The position numbers were made by a program, and so were the translations under genes. This document shows, piece by piece, positions 34,671 to 43,983 of a stretch of 64,000 bases of DNA. Source of the DNA: Streptomyces sp. BK208 (GTDB lineage: Bacteria > Actinomycetota > Actinomycetes > Streptomycetales > Streptomycetaceae); assembly GCF_004364245.1 (NCBI RefSeq), contig NZ_SOAV01000008.1, positions 124,001 to 188,000 of the forward strand, in the 5' to 3' direction. A model generated the notes under the pieces. That model was given only the letters and a program-made list of their open reading frames with translations, had not been told where the DNA came from and made no database searches. Position 1 is the stretch's first letter. Each line of letters opens with the position of its first letter.

Positions 34671-36203
34671 TCACCGGCCCTGGGACGGAGCCGGCAGCCG
34701 CGCGCCCGGCTTGTGCACCGGGACGTCCTCGCCGTCCGAGCCCACGACCGTCCGGGCGCCGAGCGGCTCGTCCAGCGGCACCGTCCGCTCGTACTCCTCG
34801 GCGATCAGGACGCAGACCTTGTCCGGATGCGGGGTCTCGGTCACCGTGACGGTCACCTTCCCGCCGCTCTCCTCGGCCTTCGCGTCGTAGTCGGAGCACA
34901 CCCCGCCCGTGAAGTGCACGGTCAGCTCGCCGTCGGCGGCCGTGTAACCGCTCACCCGCACGTCCCGCGGCTTCCCGGGCTTCGACGTCGGCTCGTCGGA
35001 CGGGGAGGGCGAGGGGGGCGAGGCGGGGGCCGCCGTCGTCAGGTACTCCGGGTCGACCGCCGGATGGGTGACCGTGACGGTGCCGTCCACGCCCGGCGAC
35101 CGCACCTCGAACAGCCAGGACGGAACCAGCGTCTGCCGTCCCCGCACCGGATGCGCGGCCAGCCCGAACACCGCGTCCTCGACGGTCGCAGTCCGCTTCC
35201 TCCCCGCCCCGGGCTGCTCCGACGCGCCGGTCGGCGGCGTGCACGGCACGTCGGTCCGGTCCTGGCGCGGCGCGGACCCGGTGCACCCGCCGACGCCTCC
35301 GACGGCCCCGGCGCCCGCCCCCGGCTCGTTCAGCAGCGCCAGCGTCCGCCCGGCGTCCAGGACGGGATACGTGTCCCCCTTGACCGGCGCCTTCACCTGG
35401 CCGCTGCCGCCGACCACCTCGCCCCGCGCGCCGACGACGATCCCGGTGGTCCAGCCGTACGTGGGCAGCCCGCCCACCTCAGGCGCCGCGTTCACGGCGC
35501 GCCGGGCCCCCATGACCCGGCTCGCGTCCAGCTTGGCGTCGTCCTGGCCCAGCGCCTTCAGTACGGGCGCCGCCGCCTTCTTCGCGGCCGCCTCGCCCAC
35601 CGGGCCCCCGTCGGCCGAGGGGGCCTTGCAGGCGGCGCCCTTCCCGCAGTCGTCGGTGCCGGGCGCGTAGCGGTGGAAGCTCCAGGTGCCCGGCGCCCGC
35701 CGGTCCACCGTGAGCAGCGGACCGGAACCGTCCCCGGCGTTGCCGACCTGCCACGCCCCGCCCCGGGTGCGGGGGGCTCCCTCGACGCCGAGAGCCTCGG
35801 CCAGCCGGGTCACCTCGGCCTCGGTGACGTCGCCCTCGGCCCGGTACACGGGCGCCGAGCCGGGCCCCTCGGGGAGCGGGCCGTCGGCGCGGTAGGTGAC
35901 GCCGTACGGGTCGGGTTCGCCGGGTGCGATGCCGTTCGAGCCGCCCTCGGGGGACGACGTCCCGTGGTCGTCGAGGGGGAGGGGCGGGGGAGTGTCGTCG
36001 CCCGCGGCCCCGGACGTGGTACCGCCGTCCGGGTCGTCGCCGGTGGCGGACGTGGCCAGGTAGGCACCGCCGGCTCCCACGAGCAGCACCGCGGCGGCCA
36101 TCGACGCGACCGCGACCGCCCGGGGACGCCGCCGCGCGGGACGCCCGGAGCCGGCCTCGGGGGCGGCGTCGGCGTCGTCGTTGTCGGGTCGCTCGGTGTT
36201 CAC
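34671..36203 (-). CDS. Membrane-anchored extracytoplasmic protein, unknown function
   Basis: A 510-residue protein with an acidic then Arg-rich N terminus and one transmembrane helix (~31-52), so the bulk lies outside the cell. The external part has Gly/Asp/Pro-rich linkers (~54-100 and around 450, SPPSPSPSDEPTSKPGK) and two globular regions. Repeated features such as TRLAEALGVEG and VGGSGQVKAPVKGDTYP resemble extracytoplasmic proteins seen in Streptomyces next to sigma factor genes, but no catalytic motif stands out. Four cysteines in GCTGSAPRQDRTDVPC and elsewhere may form disulfides. I recognise no family. Confidence 0.75.
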   Translation of the reverse strand: MNTERPDNDDADAAPEAGSGRPARRRPRAVAVASMAAAVLLVGAGGAYLATSATGDDPDGGTTSGAAGDDTPPPLPLDDHGTSSPEGGSNGIAPGEPDPYGVTYRADGPLPEGPGSAPVYRAEGDVTEAEVTRLAEALGVEGAPRTRGGAWQVGNAGDGSGPLLTVDRRAPGTWSFHRYAPGTDDCGKGAACKAPSADGGPVGEAAAKKAAAPVLKALGQDDAKLDASRVMGARRAVNAAPEVGGLPTYGWTTGIVVGARGEVVGGSGQVKAPVKGDTYPVLDAGRTLALLNEPGAGAGAVGGVGGCTGSAPRQDRTDVPCTPPTGASEQPGAGRKRTATVEDAVFGLAAHPVRGRQTLVPSWLFEVRSPGVDGTVTVTHPAVDPEYLTTAAPASPPSPSPSDEPTSKPGKPRDVRVSGYTAADGELTVHFTGGVCSDYDAKAEESGGKVTVTVTETPHPDKVCVLIAEEYERTVPLDEPLGARTVVGSDGEDVPVHKPGARLPAPSQGR

Positions 36204-36316
36204 CGCATCGCTCCTTCGGCCGGTGCTGGGGACAGCGATGGGACGCGGTGGACCGGGATCCGGTTCCCGGCGCCGGCGCGGATCGCCCGAACGGCCCCCG
36301 GGCCGGCCAGGGGCGC

Positions 36317-36526
36317 TCAGTCGCCGTAGTCCGACATCGCCTCCAGCAACCGGGCCGAGGCCGGCGGCACCCGGACGCCGTGGATGAGGGCGAGCGGCAC
36401 CGGCCGGGCGAGGACGTGGGCCGGCGGCGACCAGCGCGGGGACATCCGGGCGCAGTCACCGCGCAGCGACTCCAGGTCGCCGTCGAGGTCGGCCGGGGCG
36501 GGGTCGGCGGTCCGCGGATTCGTCAT
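36317..36526 (-). CDS. Small hypothetical protein
   Basis: A 69-residue protein beginning MTNPRTADPAPADLDGD and ending PPASARLLEAMSDYGD. It has no membrane segment or motif I know. Coding use of G/C at third positions and its location, divergent from the adenosine kinase gene over a shared palindrome, support it as a real gene. It may be cotranscribed with the anchored protein gene 113 bases downstream. Confidence 0.6.
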   Translation of the reverse strand: MTNPRTADPAPADLDGDLESLRGDCARMSPRWSPPAHVLARPVPLALIHGVRVPPASARLLEAMSDYGD

Positions 36527-36567
36527 GACAGAACCGTAGGCACGTCCCGTACCGCGAAGAAAGTTGT

Positions 36568-36580
36568 ACTACCGGGTAGT
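36568..36580. promoter_or_regulatory. 13-bp palindrome in the promoter region of adoK
   Basis: ACTACC-G-GGTAGT is a perfect palindrome in an AT-richer patch (AAGAAAGTTGTACT) between the small hypothetical gene and the divergent adenosine kinase gene, 79-91 bases upstream of the kinase start. It may be an operator for one or both. Confidence 0.5.
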
Positions 36581-36658
36581 TTCGCCTCCTTCGGTGGGGC
36601 CTCCGTCCCGGGTAGCGTGAACCGTCAACCCGCCTCCCCTCAGGAGAGAGTCCACGCC

Positions 36659-37633
36659 GTGCGCATCGCAGTCACCGGCTCCATCGCCACCGACCACCTC
36701 ATGACCTTCCCCGGCCGCTTCTCCGACCAGCTCGTAGCGGACCAGCTGCACACGGTCTCGCTCTCCTTCCTGGTCGACCAGCTGGACGTGCGCCGGGGCG
36801 GCGTCGCCGCGAACATCGCCTTCGGCATGGGTCAGCTCGGCACCCGGCCGATCCTGGTCGGCGCCGCGGGCGCCGACTTCGACGACTACCGCGCCTGGCT
36901 GGACCGGCACGGCGTCGACACCGACTCGGTGCGCATCTCCGAGACCCTGCACACCGCCCGTTTCGTCTGCACCACCGACGCCGACCACAACCAGATCGGC
37001 TCCTTCTACACGGGTGCGATGAGCGAGGCCCGCCTCATCGAGCTGAAGACCGTCGCCGACCGCGTGGGCGGCCTCGACCTGGTCTCCATCGGCGCCGACG
37101 ACCCGGAGGCGATGCTCCGGCACACCGAGGAGTGCCGCGCGCGGTCCATCCCCTTCGCCGCCGACTTCTCCCAGCAGATCGCCCGGATGAACGGCGACGA
37201 GATCCGGATACTGCTGGACGGGGCGACCTACCTCTTCTCCAACGAGTACGAGAAGGGGCTCATCGAGACCAAGACCGGCTGGAGCGACGCCGAGATCCTC
37301 GACCGCGTCGCCCACCGCGTCACCACCCTCGGCGCGCGGGGCGTGCGCATCGAGCGGGCCGGCGAGGCGACCCTGGAGGTCGGCGTCCCCGACGAGGAGC
37401 GCAAGGCCGACCCCACGGGCGTCGGCGACGCCTTCCGCGCCGGGTTCCTGTCGGGACTGGCGTGGGGCGTGACGCTGGAGCGGGCGGCGCAGGTGGGCTG
37501 CATGCTGGCGACCCTCGTCATCGAGACGGTGGGGACGCAGGAGTACCAGCTGCGGCGCGGGCACTTCATGGAGCGGTTCACGAAGGCGTACGGGGACGAG
37601 GCCGCGGAGGAGGTCCAGGCGCACCTGGGCTGA
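36659..37633 (+). CDS. adoK: Adenosine kinase (PfkB/ribokinase family)
   Basis: A 324-residue PfkB-fold kinase. It closely resembles the Mycobacterium tuberculosis adenosine kinase as I recall it: VTGSIATDHLM at the start, SLSFLVDQLDVRRGGVAANI, the FVCTTDADHNQIGSFYTGAM lid region, and DPTGVGDAFRAGF with catalytic Asp257 at the same number. It phosphorylates adenosine to AMP in purine salvage. The GTG at 36659 follows CAGGAGAG. Its place next to the cytochrome oxidase genes is also the mycobacterial arrangement. Confidence 0.9.
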   Translation: MRIAVTGSIATDHLMTFPGRFSDQLVADQLHTVSLSFLVDQLDVRRGGVAANIAFGMGQLGTRPILVGAAGADFDDYRAWLDRHGVDTDSVRISETLHTARFVCTTDADHNQIGSFYTGAMSEARLIELKTVADRVGGLDLVSIGADDPEAMLRHTEECRARSIPFAADFSQQIARMNGDEIRILLDGATYLFSNEYEKGLIETKTGWSDAEILDRVAHRVTTLGARGVRIERAGEATLEVGVPDEERKADPTGVGDAFRAGFLSGLAWGVTLERAAQVGCMLATLVIETVGTQEYQLRRGHFMERFTKAYGDEAAEEVQAHLG

Positions 37634-37699
37634 CCCGCGGGGCTGCGGCCAAGGGGGAGCCTCTTGGGGCGCGGTGCCGTGGGCGGGTGCGCGGGGGCC

Positions 37700-37740
37700 G
37701 GTCGCGTCCACGCGGCGGAGCCGCACATCGGCACCGCCCC
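37700..37740 (-). repeat. Single inverted copy of the intergenic repeat family
   Basis: On the minus strand this reads GGTGCCGATGTGCGGCTCCG followed by CCGCGTGGACGCGAC, the same core as the tandem array at 11278-11666. It lies between the convergent ends of adoK and the desulfurase-TusA gene. Confidence 0.75.
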
Positions 37741-37756
37741 GAGCCCCTTCCCGGCG

Positions 37757-39139
37757 TCAGCCGGTCCGGCGGATCAAGTACGCCGTTCCCTTTTCCGCCG
37801 GTTCCTCGCCCACGTACTCCTGTCCCCGCATCTCGCACCAGGCCGGGATGTCCAGGCGGGCCGCCTCGTCGTCCGAGAGGACGCGGACGGTGCCGCCGAC
37901 GGGGACGTCGCCGATGACCTTGGCCAGTTCGATCACCGGCACGGGGCAGCGCCGGCCCAGCGCGTCCACCACGAGGTCGGGACCGGCCGCGCGGGCGGTC
38001 TGAGTCGCGGCCGGCGCCCCCAGCTTCTCGCGCACCGCGGCCACCGTCCCCGGCAGCACCTCCAGGAACCGCTCGACGTCCTCGGCCGGGGTCCCCGGCG
38101 GCAGCGACACCCGGACGTTGCCCTCGCTGAGCACCCCCATCGCCCGCAGCACGTGGCTCGGCGTCAGGGTGCTGCTCGTGCAGGACGATCCGGACGACAC
38201 GGAGAAACCGGCGCGGTCCAGCTCGTGCAGCAAGGTCTCCCCGTCGACATAGAGACACGAGAAGGTGACGACCCCGGGCAGCCTGCGCACCGGGTCGCCG
38301 ACCACCTCCACGTCCGGGACCAGGGCCGGCACCCGTGTCCGGATCCGCTCCGTCAGCTCCCGCAGCCGGGCCGCCTCCGCCGCCGCCTCGGCCCGCACCG
38401 CCCGCAGCGACGCCGCCGCGGCCACGATCGCCGGCAGGTTCTCGAACCCGGGCGCCCGCCCCGACTCCCGCTCGTCCCCGGGCCCTTGCGGCGCGAACCG
38501 GACCCCCTTGCGCACGACGAGCAGCCCCACCCCCGAGGGCCCGCCCCACTTGTGGGCACTGCCCGCGAGCAACGACCAGTCGCCCTCGACGCGCCCCCAG
38601 CCCAGCGACTGGGCCGCGTCCACCAGCAGCGGCACCCCGGCGGCCCGGCAGACCTCCGCCACCTCGGCCACCGGCTGCTCGGTGCCCACCTCGTGGTTGG
38701 CCGACTGGAGACACGCCAGCGCCGTGTCCTCGCGCAGGGCGGCCGCGTACGCCGCGGGACCGACCGCCCCCGTCCGGTCGACGGGCACCTGCGTGACGCT
38801 CCCGCCGCCGGCCTCGTGCACCTCGGCCGTATGCAGCACGGAGGAGTGTTCGACCGCTGACACGATCAGGTGAGTCCCGGCGCGCCGCCTCCCGGCCAGC
38901 GCCCCCGCCACCCCCGCATGCACCGCCCGGGTACCCGAAGGGGTGAACACCAGCTCGTCCGCCCGGCACCCCACGGCCTCGGCCGCCGCCTCCCGGGCGG
39001 CGTCCAGCAGCAACCGCGCCCGCCGCCCCTCCCGGTACAGCCGCGCGGGATCGGCCCACCCCTCGTCGAGCGACGCCAACAGCGCCTGCCGGGCGACGGG
39101 ATGAAGGGGAGCAGCGGAAGCAGCATCGAAGTAGGCCAC
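37757..39139 (-). CDS. Cysteine desulfurase fused to a TusA-type sulfurtransferase domain
   Basis: A 460-residue two-domain protein. Residues 1-~375 form a class V PLP enzyme of the NifS/IscS type: His98, PLP lysine Lys197 in SAHKWGG, and the persulfide loop Cys320 in SSGSSCTSSTL. After a short Ala-rich linker, residues ~387-460 are a TusA/SirA domain with the sulfur-accepting Cys398 in GRRCPVPVIEL. The fusion should pass sulfur from cysteine directly from Cys320 to Cys398, for tRNA thiolation, Fe-S or molybdopterin use. The start is GTG. It is divergent from ctaC. Confidence 0.93.
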   Translation of the reverse strand: MAYFDAASAAPLHPVARQALLASLDEGWADPARLYREGRRARLLLDAAREAAAEAVGCRADELVFTPSGTRAVHAGVAGALAGRRRAGTHLIVSAVEHSSVLHTAEVHEAGGGSVTQVPVDRTGAVGPAAYAAALREDTALACLQSANHEVGTEQPVAEVAEVCRAAGVPLLVDAAQSLGWGRVEGDWSLLAGSAHKWGGPSGVGLLVVRKGVRFAPQGPGDERESGRAPGFENLPAIVAAAASLRAVRAEAAAEAARLRELTERIRTRVPALVPDVEVVGDPVRRLPGVVTFSCLYVDGETLLHELDRAGFSVSSGSSCTSSTLTPSHVLRAMGVLSEGNVRVSLPPGTPAEDVERFLEVLPGTVAAVREKLGAPAATQTARAAGPDLVVDALGRRCPVPVIELAKVIGDVPVGGTVRVLSDDEAARLDIPAWCEMRGQEYVGEEPAEKGTAYLIRRTG

Positions 39140-39469
39140 GGGGCAACGCTAGAACGCCGGGGGCTGCAGCGCCCCGTCAGGGGCCGGGGGGCTGTGACAT
39201 GTGCGGCTCCGCCACGCGGGCGCGACAGGCCACGACGGACCGTCAGCCGCCGAACGACCCGAGCCCCCCACCCCCCGTAGGCGCCCCGTCCCACCCTTAA
39301 AGAGTGACCCCCGGCGCGTATGCCACCCTCCCCGCGACCCCCCGGAGGGCGTCGGCTAGGGTTTGGTCCGCATAAACATCAAACCCCTGCCCGACGCAGG
39401 GCGGCGACCGACCAGCGAGAAGGCAGGCCGCAGCCAACCGCGCGGGCGAGACTCTCGGGAAGGCGCTAC
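39140..39469. other. Divergent region between desulfurase-TusA gene and ctaC
   Basis: The first half contains one copy of the dispersed repeat family (39181-39252, with GTGCGGCTCCGCCACGCGGG and a CAGGCCACGACGGACCGTCAG tail). The second half is the ctaC leader; AAACATCAAACCCC (about 39373) is the AT-richest patch, and CCCTGC (39385-39390) can pair with GCAGGG (39396-39401) in the transcript. No gene is seen. Confidence 0.5.
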
Positions 39470-40429
39470 GTGAGTCCCAACGGCTCCGACCGCTCGCCGC
39501 GGCGCCCGATGCGGCGGAAGCTGCTGCAGGCACTGACCGCGGGCCTGGTCCTGGCGACCGCCACCGGTTGCACATACGAGGACTTCCCCCGCCTCGGCAT
39601 GCCCACCCCAACCACGGAAGAGGCTCCGCGGATCCTCTCCCTGTGGCAGGGCTCCTGGGCCGCCGCGCTGGCCACCGGCGTGCTGGTGTGGGGCCTGATC
39701 CTGTGGAGTGTGTTCTTCCACCGGCGCAGCCGCACCAAGGTCGAGGTCCCTCCGCAGACCAGGTACAACCTGCCCATCGAGGCGCTGTACACCATGGTTC
39801 CGCTCGTCATCGTCTCGGTGCTGTTCTACTTCACCGCGCGTGACGAGTCCGATCTCATGAGCCTCAAGAAGAAGCCCGACCTCACGGTCAACGTGGTCGG
39901 CTTCCAGTGGAGCTGGTGCTTCAACCACATCGAGGACGTCCCGGGCTCCACCGGCGACGCCAAGACCTCGAAGGAACTGGCCGGCATTCCGGACCGGTTC
40001 ATCGAAGACTTCCCGGCGAAGGCCGGCGGCGTCTACGACTGCGGTACCCCCGGCACGGAGAACCCGCAGACCGGCAACCCCGGGCCGACCCTCTGGCTCC
40101 CCAAGGGCAAGACGGTCCGCTTCGTCCTGACCTCGCGTGACGTCATCCACTCCTTCTGGGTGGTGCCGTTCCTCATGAAGCAGGACGTGATTCCGGGCCA
40201 CACCAACGCCTTCGAGGTGACCCCCAACAAGGAGGGGACCTTCCTGGGCAAGTGCGCCGAACTGTGCGGCGTGGACCACTCCCGGATGCTGTTCAACGTC
40301 AAGGTCGTCTCCCCGGAGCGCTACGAGCAGCACCTCCAGGACCTCGCGAAGAAGGGGCAGACCGGTTACGTTCCCGCGGGCATCGCTCAGACGAGCCACG
40401 AGAAGAACCGGGAGACGAACAACCTGTGA
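39470..40429 (+). CDS. ctaC: Cytochrome c oxidase subunit II
   Basis: A 319-residue subunit of the aa3 oxidase. The signal sequence ends in TATGC, so Cys34 is probably lipidated. Two helices (~63-83, 104-124) precede the extracytoplasmic cupredoxin domain. All CuA ligands are present: His227, Cys262, Glu264, Cys266, His270 and Met273 (GKCAELCGVDHSRM). There is no fused cytochrome c domain, since electrons come from QcrC. The GTG at 39470 gives the expected leader. It overlaps ctaD (GTGA). Confidence 0.96.
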   Translation: MSPNGSDRSPRRPMRRKLLQALTAGLVLATATGCTYEDFPRLGMPTPTTEEAPRILSLWQGSWAAALATGVLVWGLILWSVFFHRRSRTKVEVPPQTRYNLPIEALYTMVPLVIVSVLFYFTARDESDLMSLKKKPDLTVNVVGFQWSWCFNHIEDVPGSTGDAKTSKELAGIPDRFIEDFPAKAGGVYDCGTPGTENPQTGNPGPTLWLPKGKTVRFVLTSRDVIHSFWVVPFLMKQDVIPGHTNAFEVTPNKEGTFLGKCAELCGVDHSRMLFNVKVVSPERYEQHLQDLAKKGQTGYVPAGIAQTSHEKNRETNNL

Positions 40430-42162
40430 GCATCCTCAACGAACCCCAGGGTGCCTCGGCAGCGGAGGACTCGTACGAGAACGAGCTGCCGGTACGGCGC
40501 AAGCAGCCCGGCAACGTCGTGATCAAGTGGCTCACGACCACTGACCACAAGACCATCGGCACCATGTACCTGGTGACGTCGTTCGCGTTCTTCGTGATCG
40601 GCGGCGTCATGGCGCTCTTCATGCGCGCCGAGCTCGCCCGGCCCGGTCTGCAGATCATGTCGAACGAGCAGTTCAACCAGGCGTTCACGATGCACGGCAC
40701 GATCATGCTGCTGATGTTCGCGACGCCGCTGTTCGCGGGCTTCGCGAACTGGATCATGCCGCTGCAGATCGGCGCGCCGGACGTCGCCTTCCCGCGGCTG
40801 AACATGTTCGCCTACTGGCTGTACCTGTTCGGCTCGTCCATCGCGGTGGGCGGGTTCCTGACGCCGCAGGGCGCGGCCGACTTCGGCTGGTTCGCCTACT
40901 CGCCGCTGTCCGACGCGGTGCACTCGCCCGGGATCGGCGGTGACCTGTGGATCATGGGTCTGGCCTTCTCCGGCTTCGGCACCATCCTCGGCTCGGTCAA
41001 CTTCATCACCACGATCATCTGCATGCGCGCGCCCGGCATGACCATGTTCCGCATGCCGATCTTCACCTGGAACGTGCTGCTGACCGGTGTGCTGGTCCTG
41101 CTGGCCTTCCCGGTGCTGGCCGCGGCTCTGTTCGCGCTGGAGGCCGACCGCAAGTTCGGTGCCCACATCTTCGACTCCTCCAACGGCGGAGCGCTGCTGT
41201 GGCAACACCTGTTCTGGTTCTTCGGGCATCCAGAGGTGTACATCATCGCGCTGCCGTTCTTCGGCATCGTCAGTGAGATCATCCCGGTCTTCTCCCGCAA
41301 GCCGATCTTCGGCTACATGGGTCTGATCGGCGCGACCATCGCGATCGCGGGTCTGTCGGTGACGGTGTGGGCCCACCACATGTACGTCACGGGCGGTGTG
41401 CTCCTGCCGTTCTTCTCCTTCATGACCTTCCTGATCGCGGTCCCGACCGGTGTGAAGTTCTTCAACTGGATCGGCACCATGTGGAAGGGATCGCTGTCCT
41501 TCGAGACACCGATGCTCTGGTCCACCGGCTTCCTGGTCACCTTCCTCTTCGGTGGCCTGACCGGTGTCATCCTGGCCTCGCCGCCGCTGGACTTCCACGT
41601 GTCCGACTCGTACTTCGTGGTGGCGCACTTCCACTACGTGGTGTTCGGCACCGTGGTGTTCGCGATGTTCGCCGGCTTCCACTTCTGGTGGCCGAAGTTC
41701 ACCGGCAAGATGCTGGACGAGCGCCTCGGCAAGATCACCTTCTGGACGCTGTTCGTCGGCTTCCACGGCACCTTCCTGGTCCAGCACTGGCTGGGCGCCG
41801 AGGGCATGCCGCGCCGCTACGCCGACTACCTGGCGGCGGACGGCTTCACCGCCCTGAACACGATCTCGACGATCAGCTCGTTCCTGCTCGGCATGTCGCT
41901 CCTGCCGTTCTTCTACAACATCTGGAAGACCGCCAAGTACGGCAAGAAGATCGAGGTGGACGACCCGTGGGGCTACGGCCGTTCGCTGGAGTGGGCGACC
42001 TCCTGCCCGCCGCCGCGGCACAACTTCCTCACGCTGCCGCGCATCCGCAGTGAATCCCCCGCCTTCGACCTGCACTACCCCGAGATCTCCGCGATCGATC
42101 AGCTGGAGAACGTCGGCCACGGTGAGAAGGCCCTCGCCGGCGGCAAGGAGGCCGGGAAGTGA
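40426..42162 (+). CDS. ctaD: Cytochrome c oxidase subunit I
   Basis: A 578-residue, 12-helix haem-copper oxidase subunit, the proton-pumping catalytic core. The active site is clear: FWFFGHPEVYI carries the CuB His and the Tyr cross-linked to it, WAHHMYVTGG carries the His-His pair, and HFHYVVFG the haem a/a3 histidines. The N terminus VVIKWLTTTDHKTIGTMYL is standard. It starts with GTG overlapping ctaC by four bases and ends overlapping ctaF, so ctaCDF form one translationally coupled operon. Confidence 0.97.
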   Translation: MSILNEPQGASAAEDSYENELPVRRKQPGNVVIKWLTTTDHKTIGTMYLVTSFAFFVIGGVMALFMRAELARPGLQIMSNEQFNQAFTMHGTIMLLMFATPLFAGFANWIMPLQIGAPDVAFPRLNMFAYWLYLFGSSIAVGGFLTPQGAADFGWFAYSPLSDAVHSPGIGGDLWIMGLAFSGFGTILGSVNFITTIICMRAPGMTMFRMPIFTWNVLLTGVLVLLAFPVLAAALFALEADRKFGAHIFDSSNGGALLWQHLFWFFGHPEVYIIALPFFGIVSEIIPVFSRKPIFGYMGLIGATIAIAGLSVTVWAHHMYVTGGVLLPFFSFMTFLIAVPTGVKFFNWIGTMWKGSLSFETPMLWSTGFLVTFLFGGLTGVILASPPLDFHVSDSYFVVAHFHYVVFGTVVFAMFAGFHFWWPKFTGKMLDERLGKITFWTLFVGFHGTFLVQHWLGAEGMPRRYADYLAADGFTALNTISTISSFLLGMSLLPFFYNIWKTAKYGKKIEVDDPWGYGRSLEWATSCPPPRHNFLTLPRIRSESPAFDLHYPEISAIDQLENVGHGEKALAGGKEAGK

Positions 42163-42557
42163 AAATCCAGGGCAAGATGTTCATCTGGTTGAGCGTCTTC
42201 ATCCTCGCCGTGGCGGTCGTCTACGGCTACTGGTCCAAGGAGCCGGCCGGTACCACGGCCCTCTTCCTGGCCTTCGGCCTGGCCATCATGATCGGCTTCT
42301 ACCTCGCCTTCACGGCGCGGCGGGTCGACGTGGGCGCGCAGGACAACACGGAGGCGGACGTCGCGGACGACGCCGGTGAGGTCGGGTTCTTCAGCCCGCA
42401 CAGCTGGCAGCCGCTGGCGCTCGGCATCGGCGGCGCGCTCGCCTTCATGGGCGTGGCCATCGGCTGGTGGCTGCTGTACTTCTCGGCACCGATCCTGATG
42501 ATCGGCCTGTTCGGCTGGGTCTTCGAGTACTACCGCGGCGAGAACCGCACCCAGTAG
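42159..42557 (+). CDS. ctaF: Cytochrome c oxidase subunit IV (actinobacterial type)
   Basis: A 132-residue membrane protein with four hydrophobic segments (~5-22, 30-48, 83-101, 103-122) and the actinobacterial subunit IV pattern MKIQGKMFIWLSVFILAVA. It stabilises the aa3 core in the bc1-aa3 supercomplex. It begins with GTG inside the ctaD stop (GTGA) and is followed by a terminator, so it ends the operon. Confidence 0.93.
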   Translation: MKIQGKMFIWLSVFILAVAVVYGYWSKEPAGTTALFLAFGLAIMIGFYLAFTARRVDVGAQDNTEADVADDAGEVGFFSPHSWQPLALGIGGALAFMGVAIGWWLLYFSAPILMIGLFGWVFEYYRGENRTQ

Positions 42558-42571
42558 CACGCACCGCGCAC

Positions 42572-42613
42572 CGAAGGGCCCGGACACTCCGTCAGGAGCG
42601 TCCGGGCCCTTCG
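42572..42613 (+). terminator. Terminator after ctaCDF
   Basis: A 19-base arm (42572-42590) pairs with 42595-42613 around a GTCA loop with a single mismatch. It sits 15 bases after ctaF. Confidence 0.9.
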
Positions 42614-42686
42614 TCTGCCCTACGGCCTCTCACTCCTCCGGCTCATCCACCGCGCCGCCGCCGACGGTCCTCCCTAGCGTGAGGTC

Positions 42687-43961
42687 ATGAGCATCACGGT
42701 TCACTTCCAGGCGCGGGGGCGTACGGTCGTCGGCTGCACCCTGCTGGTGATCGCCCTCGGCGCGAGCGTCACCGCCTGCACCGGCGACGACAATCCGCTG
42801 TCCGCCACGCCCTACGACGCGGCGGGCCAGATCTCCTTCAACGGCCCCACGGAGGCCGGGAAGAAGGCCGACCCGGACAAACCCCTGGAGGTGGTGGCCG
42901 AGGGCGCCGACGGGCGCATCACGGACGTCACGGCCATGGACGCGGCCGGGCGCTACGTCGCGGGCGAACTGTCCGCCGACGGCGCACGCTGGCACAGCAC
43001 CTCGCCCCTGGCCGCCAACGCCAGCTACACGGTGCGCGTCAGCACCGAGGACGGGGACGGGGCACCCGGCCGCAAGGTGCTCACCTTCGAGACCGGCAAG
43101 CCCGGCGCCAAGAAGGCCCTGGACGTCGTCTTCGGGCCCAAGGCGGGCGCGTACGGCGTCGGCCAGCCCGTCACCGCGGAACTGAGCCAGCCGGTCCGGG
43201 ACCCGGCCCAGCGGGCCATAGTGGAGCGCGCCCTGAAGGTGCAGTCCACGCCGGCCGTGCAGGGCGCCTGGTACTGGGTGGACGACAAAAAACTCCACTA
43301 CCGGCCCCAGGACTACTGGCCCGCGCACGCCACCATCAAGGTCCACAGCACCCTGGACGGCATCAAGATCGGCGACCGGATGTGGGGCGGCAAGGCCAAG
43401 CCCCTGAAGATCACCACCGAGGACCGCGTCGTCGCCGTCACCGACGCCGCCGCGCACACCCTCACGGTCTTCAAGGACGGCGAGGAGGTCCGGCAGCTCC
43501 CGGTCACCACCGGCAAGCCCGGCTTCGAGACCCGCAACGGCGTCAAGGTCGTCCTCGGCAAGGAATCCTTCGTACGCATGCGCAGCACCACCGTCGGCAT
43601 CGCCGAGGGCTCCTCGGAGTCGTACGACCTGCCGGTCCACTGGGCCACCCGGGTGACCTGGAGCGGCGAGTACGTGCACGCCGCCCCCTGGTCCGTCGGC
43701 TCCCAGGGCATCGCCAACGTCAGCCACGGCTGCGTCGGCATGAGCACCGACAACGCGGAGTGGTTCTTCAACGAGGTCCAGGAGGGCGACCTCGTCGAGG
43801 TCGTCAACTCCGGCGGCGAGACGATGGAGCCCTTCGGCAACGGCTTCGGCGACTGGAACATGGACTGGGCGAAGTGGCGCACGGGCAGCGCCCTGACCGG
43901 CGGCACCGGCAGTGCCGCGGGCACGGGTGAGCAGGCCAGGCTGAGACCGGAAAGCGTCTGA
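42687..43961 (+). CDS. L,D-transpeptidase lipoprotein (YkuD domain with Ig-like domain)
   Basis: A 424-residue cell-wall enzyme. The signal peptide ends in SVTAC, so Cys31 is the lipid site. Residues ~45-150 form a bacterial Ig-like domain, ~155-240 a second Ig-like region, and ~245-385 the YkuD domain with HAAPWSVGSQGIANVSHGC, catalytic Cys349. This is the LdtMt2-like layout; it would form 3-3 cross-links between peptidoglycan stems. An unstructured Gly/Thr tail follows. It lies between the two respiratory operons without obvious functional link. Confidence 0.93.
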   Translation: MSITVHFQARGRTVVGCTLLVIALGASVTACTGDDNPLSATPYDAAGQISFNGPTEAGKKADPDKPLEVVAEGADGRITDVTAMDAAGRYVAGELSADGARWHSTSPLAANASYTVRVSTEDGDGAPGRKVLTFETGKPGAKKALDVVFGPKAGAYGVGQPVTAELSQPVRDPAQRAIVERALKVQSTPAVQGAWYWVDDKKLHYRPQDYWPAHATIKVHSTLDGIKIGDRMWGGKAKPLKITTEDRVVAVTDAAAHTLTVFKDGEEVRQLPVTTGKPGFETRNGVKVVLGKESFVRMRSTTVGIAEGSSESYDLPVHWATRVTWSGEYVHAAPWSVGSQGIANVSHGCVGMSTDNAEWFFNEVQEGDLVEVVNSGGETMEPFGNGFGDWNMDWAKWRTGSALTGGTGSAAGTGEQARLRPESV

Positions 43962-43983
43962 CGAGGCCCACAGGAGGCAGGTG

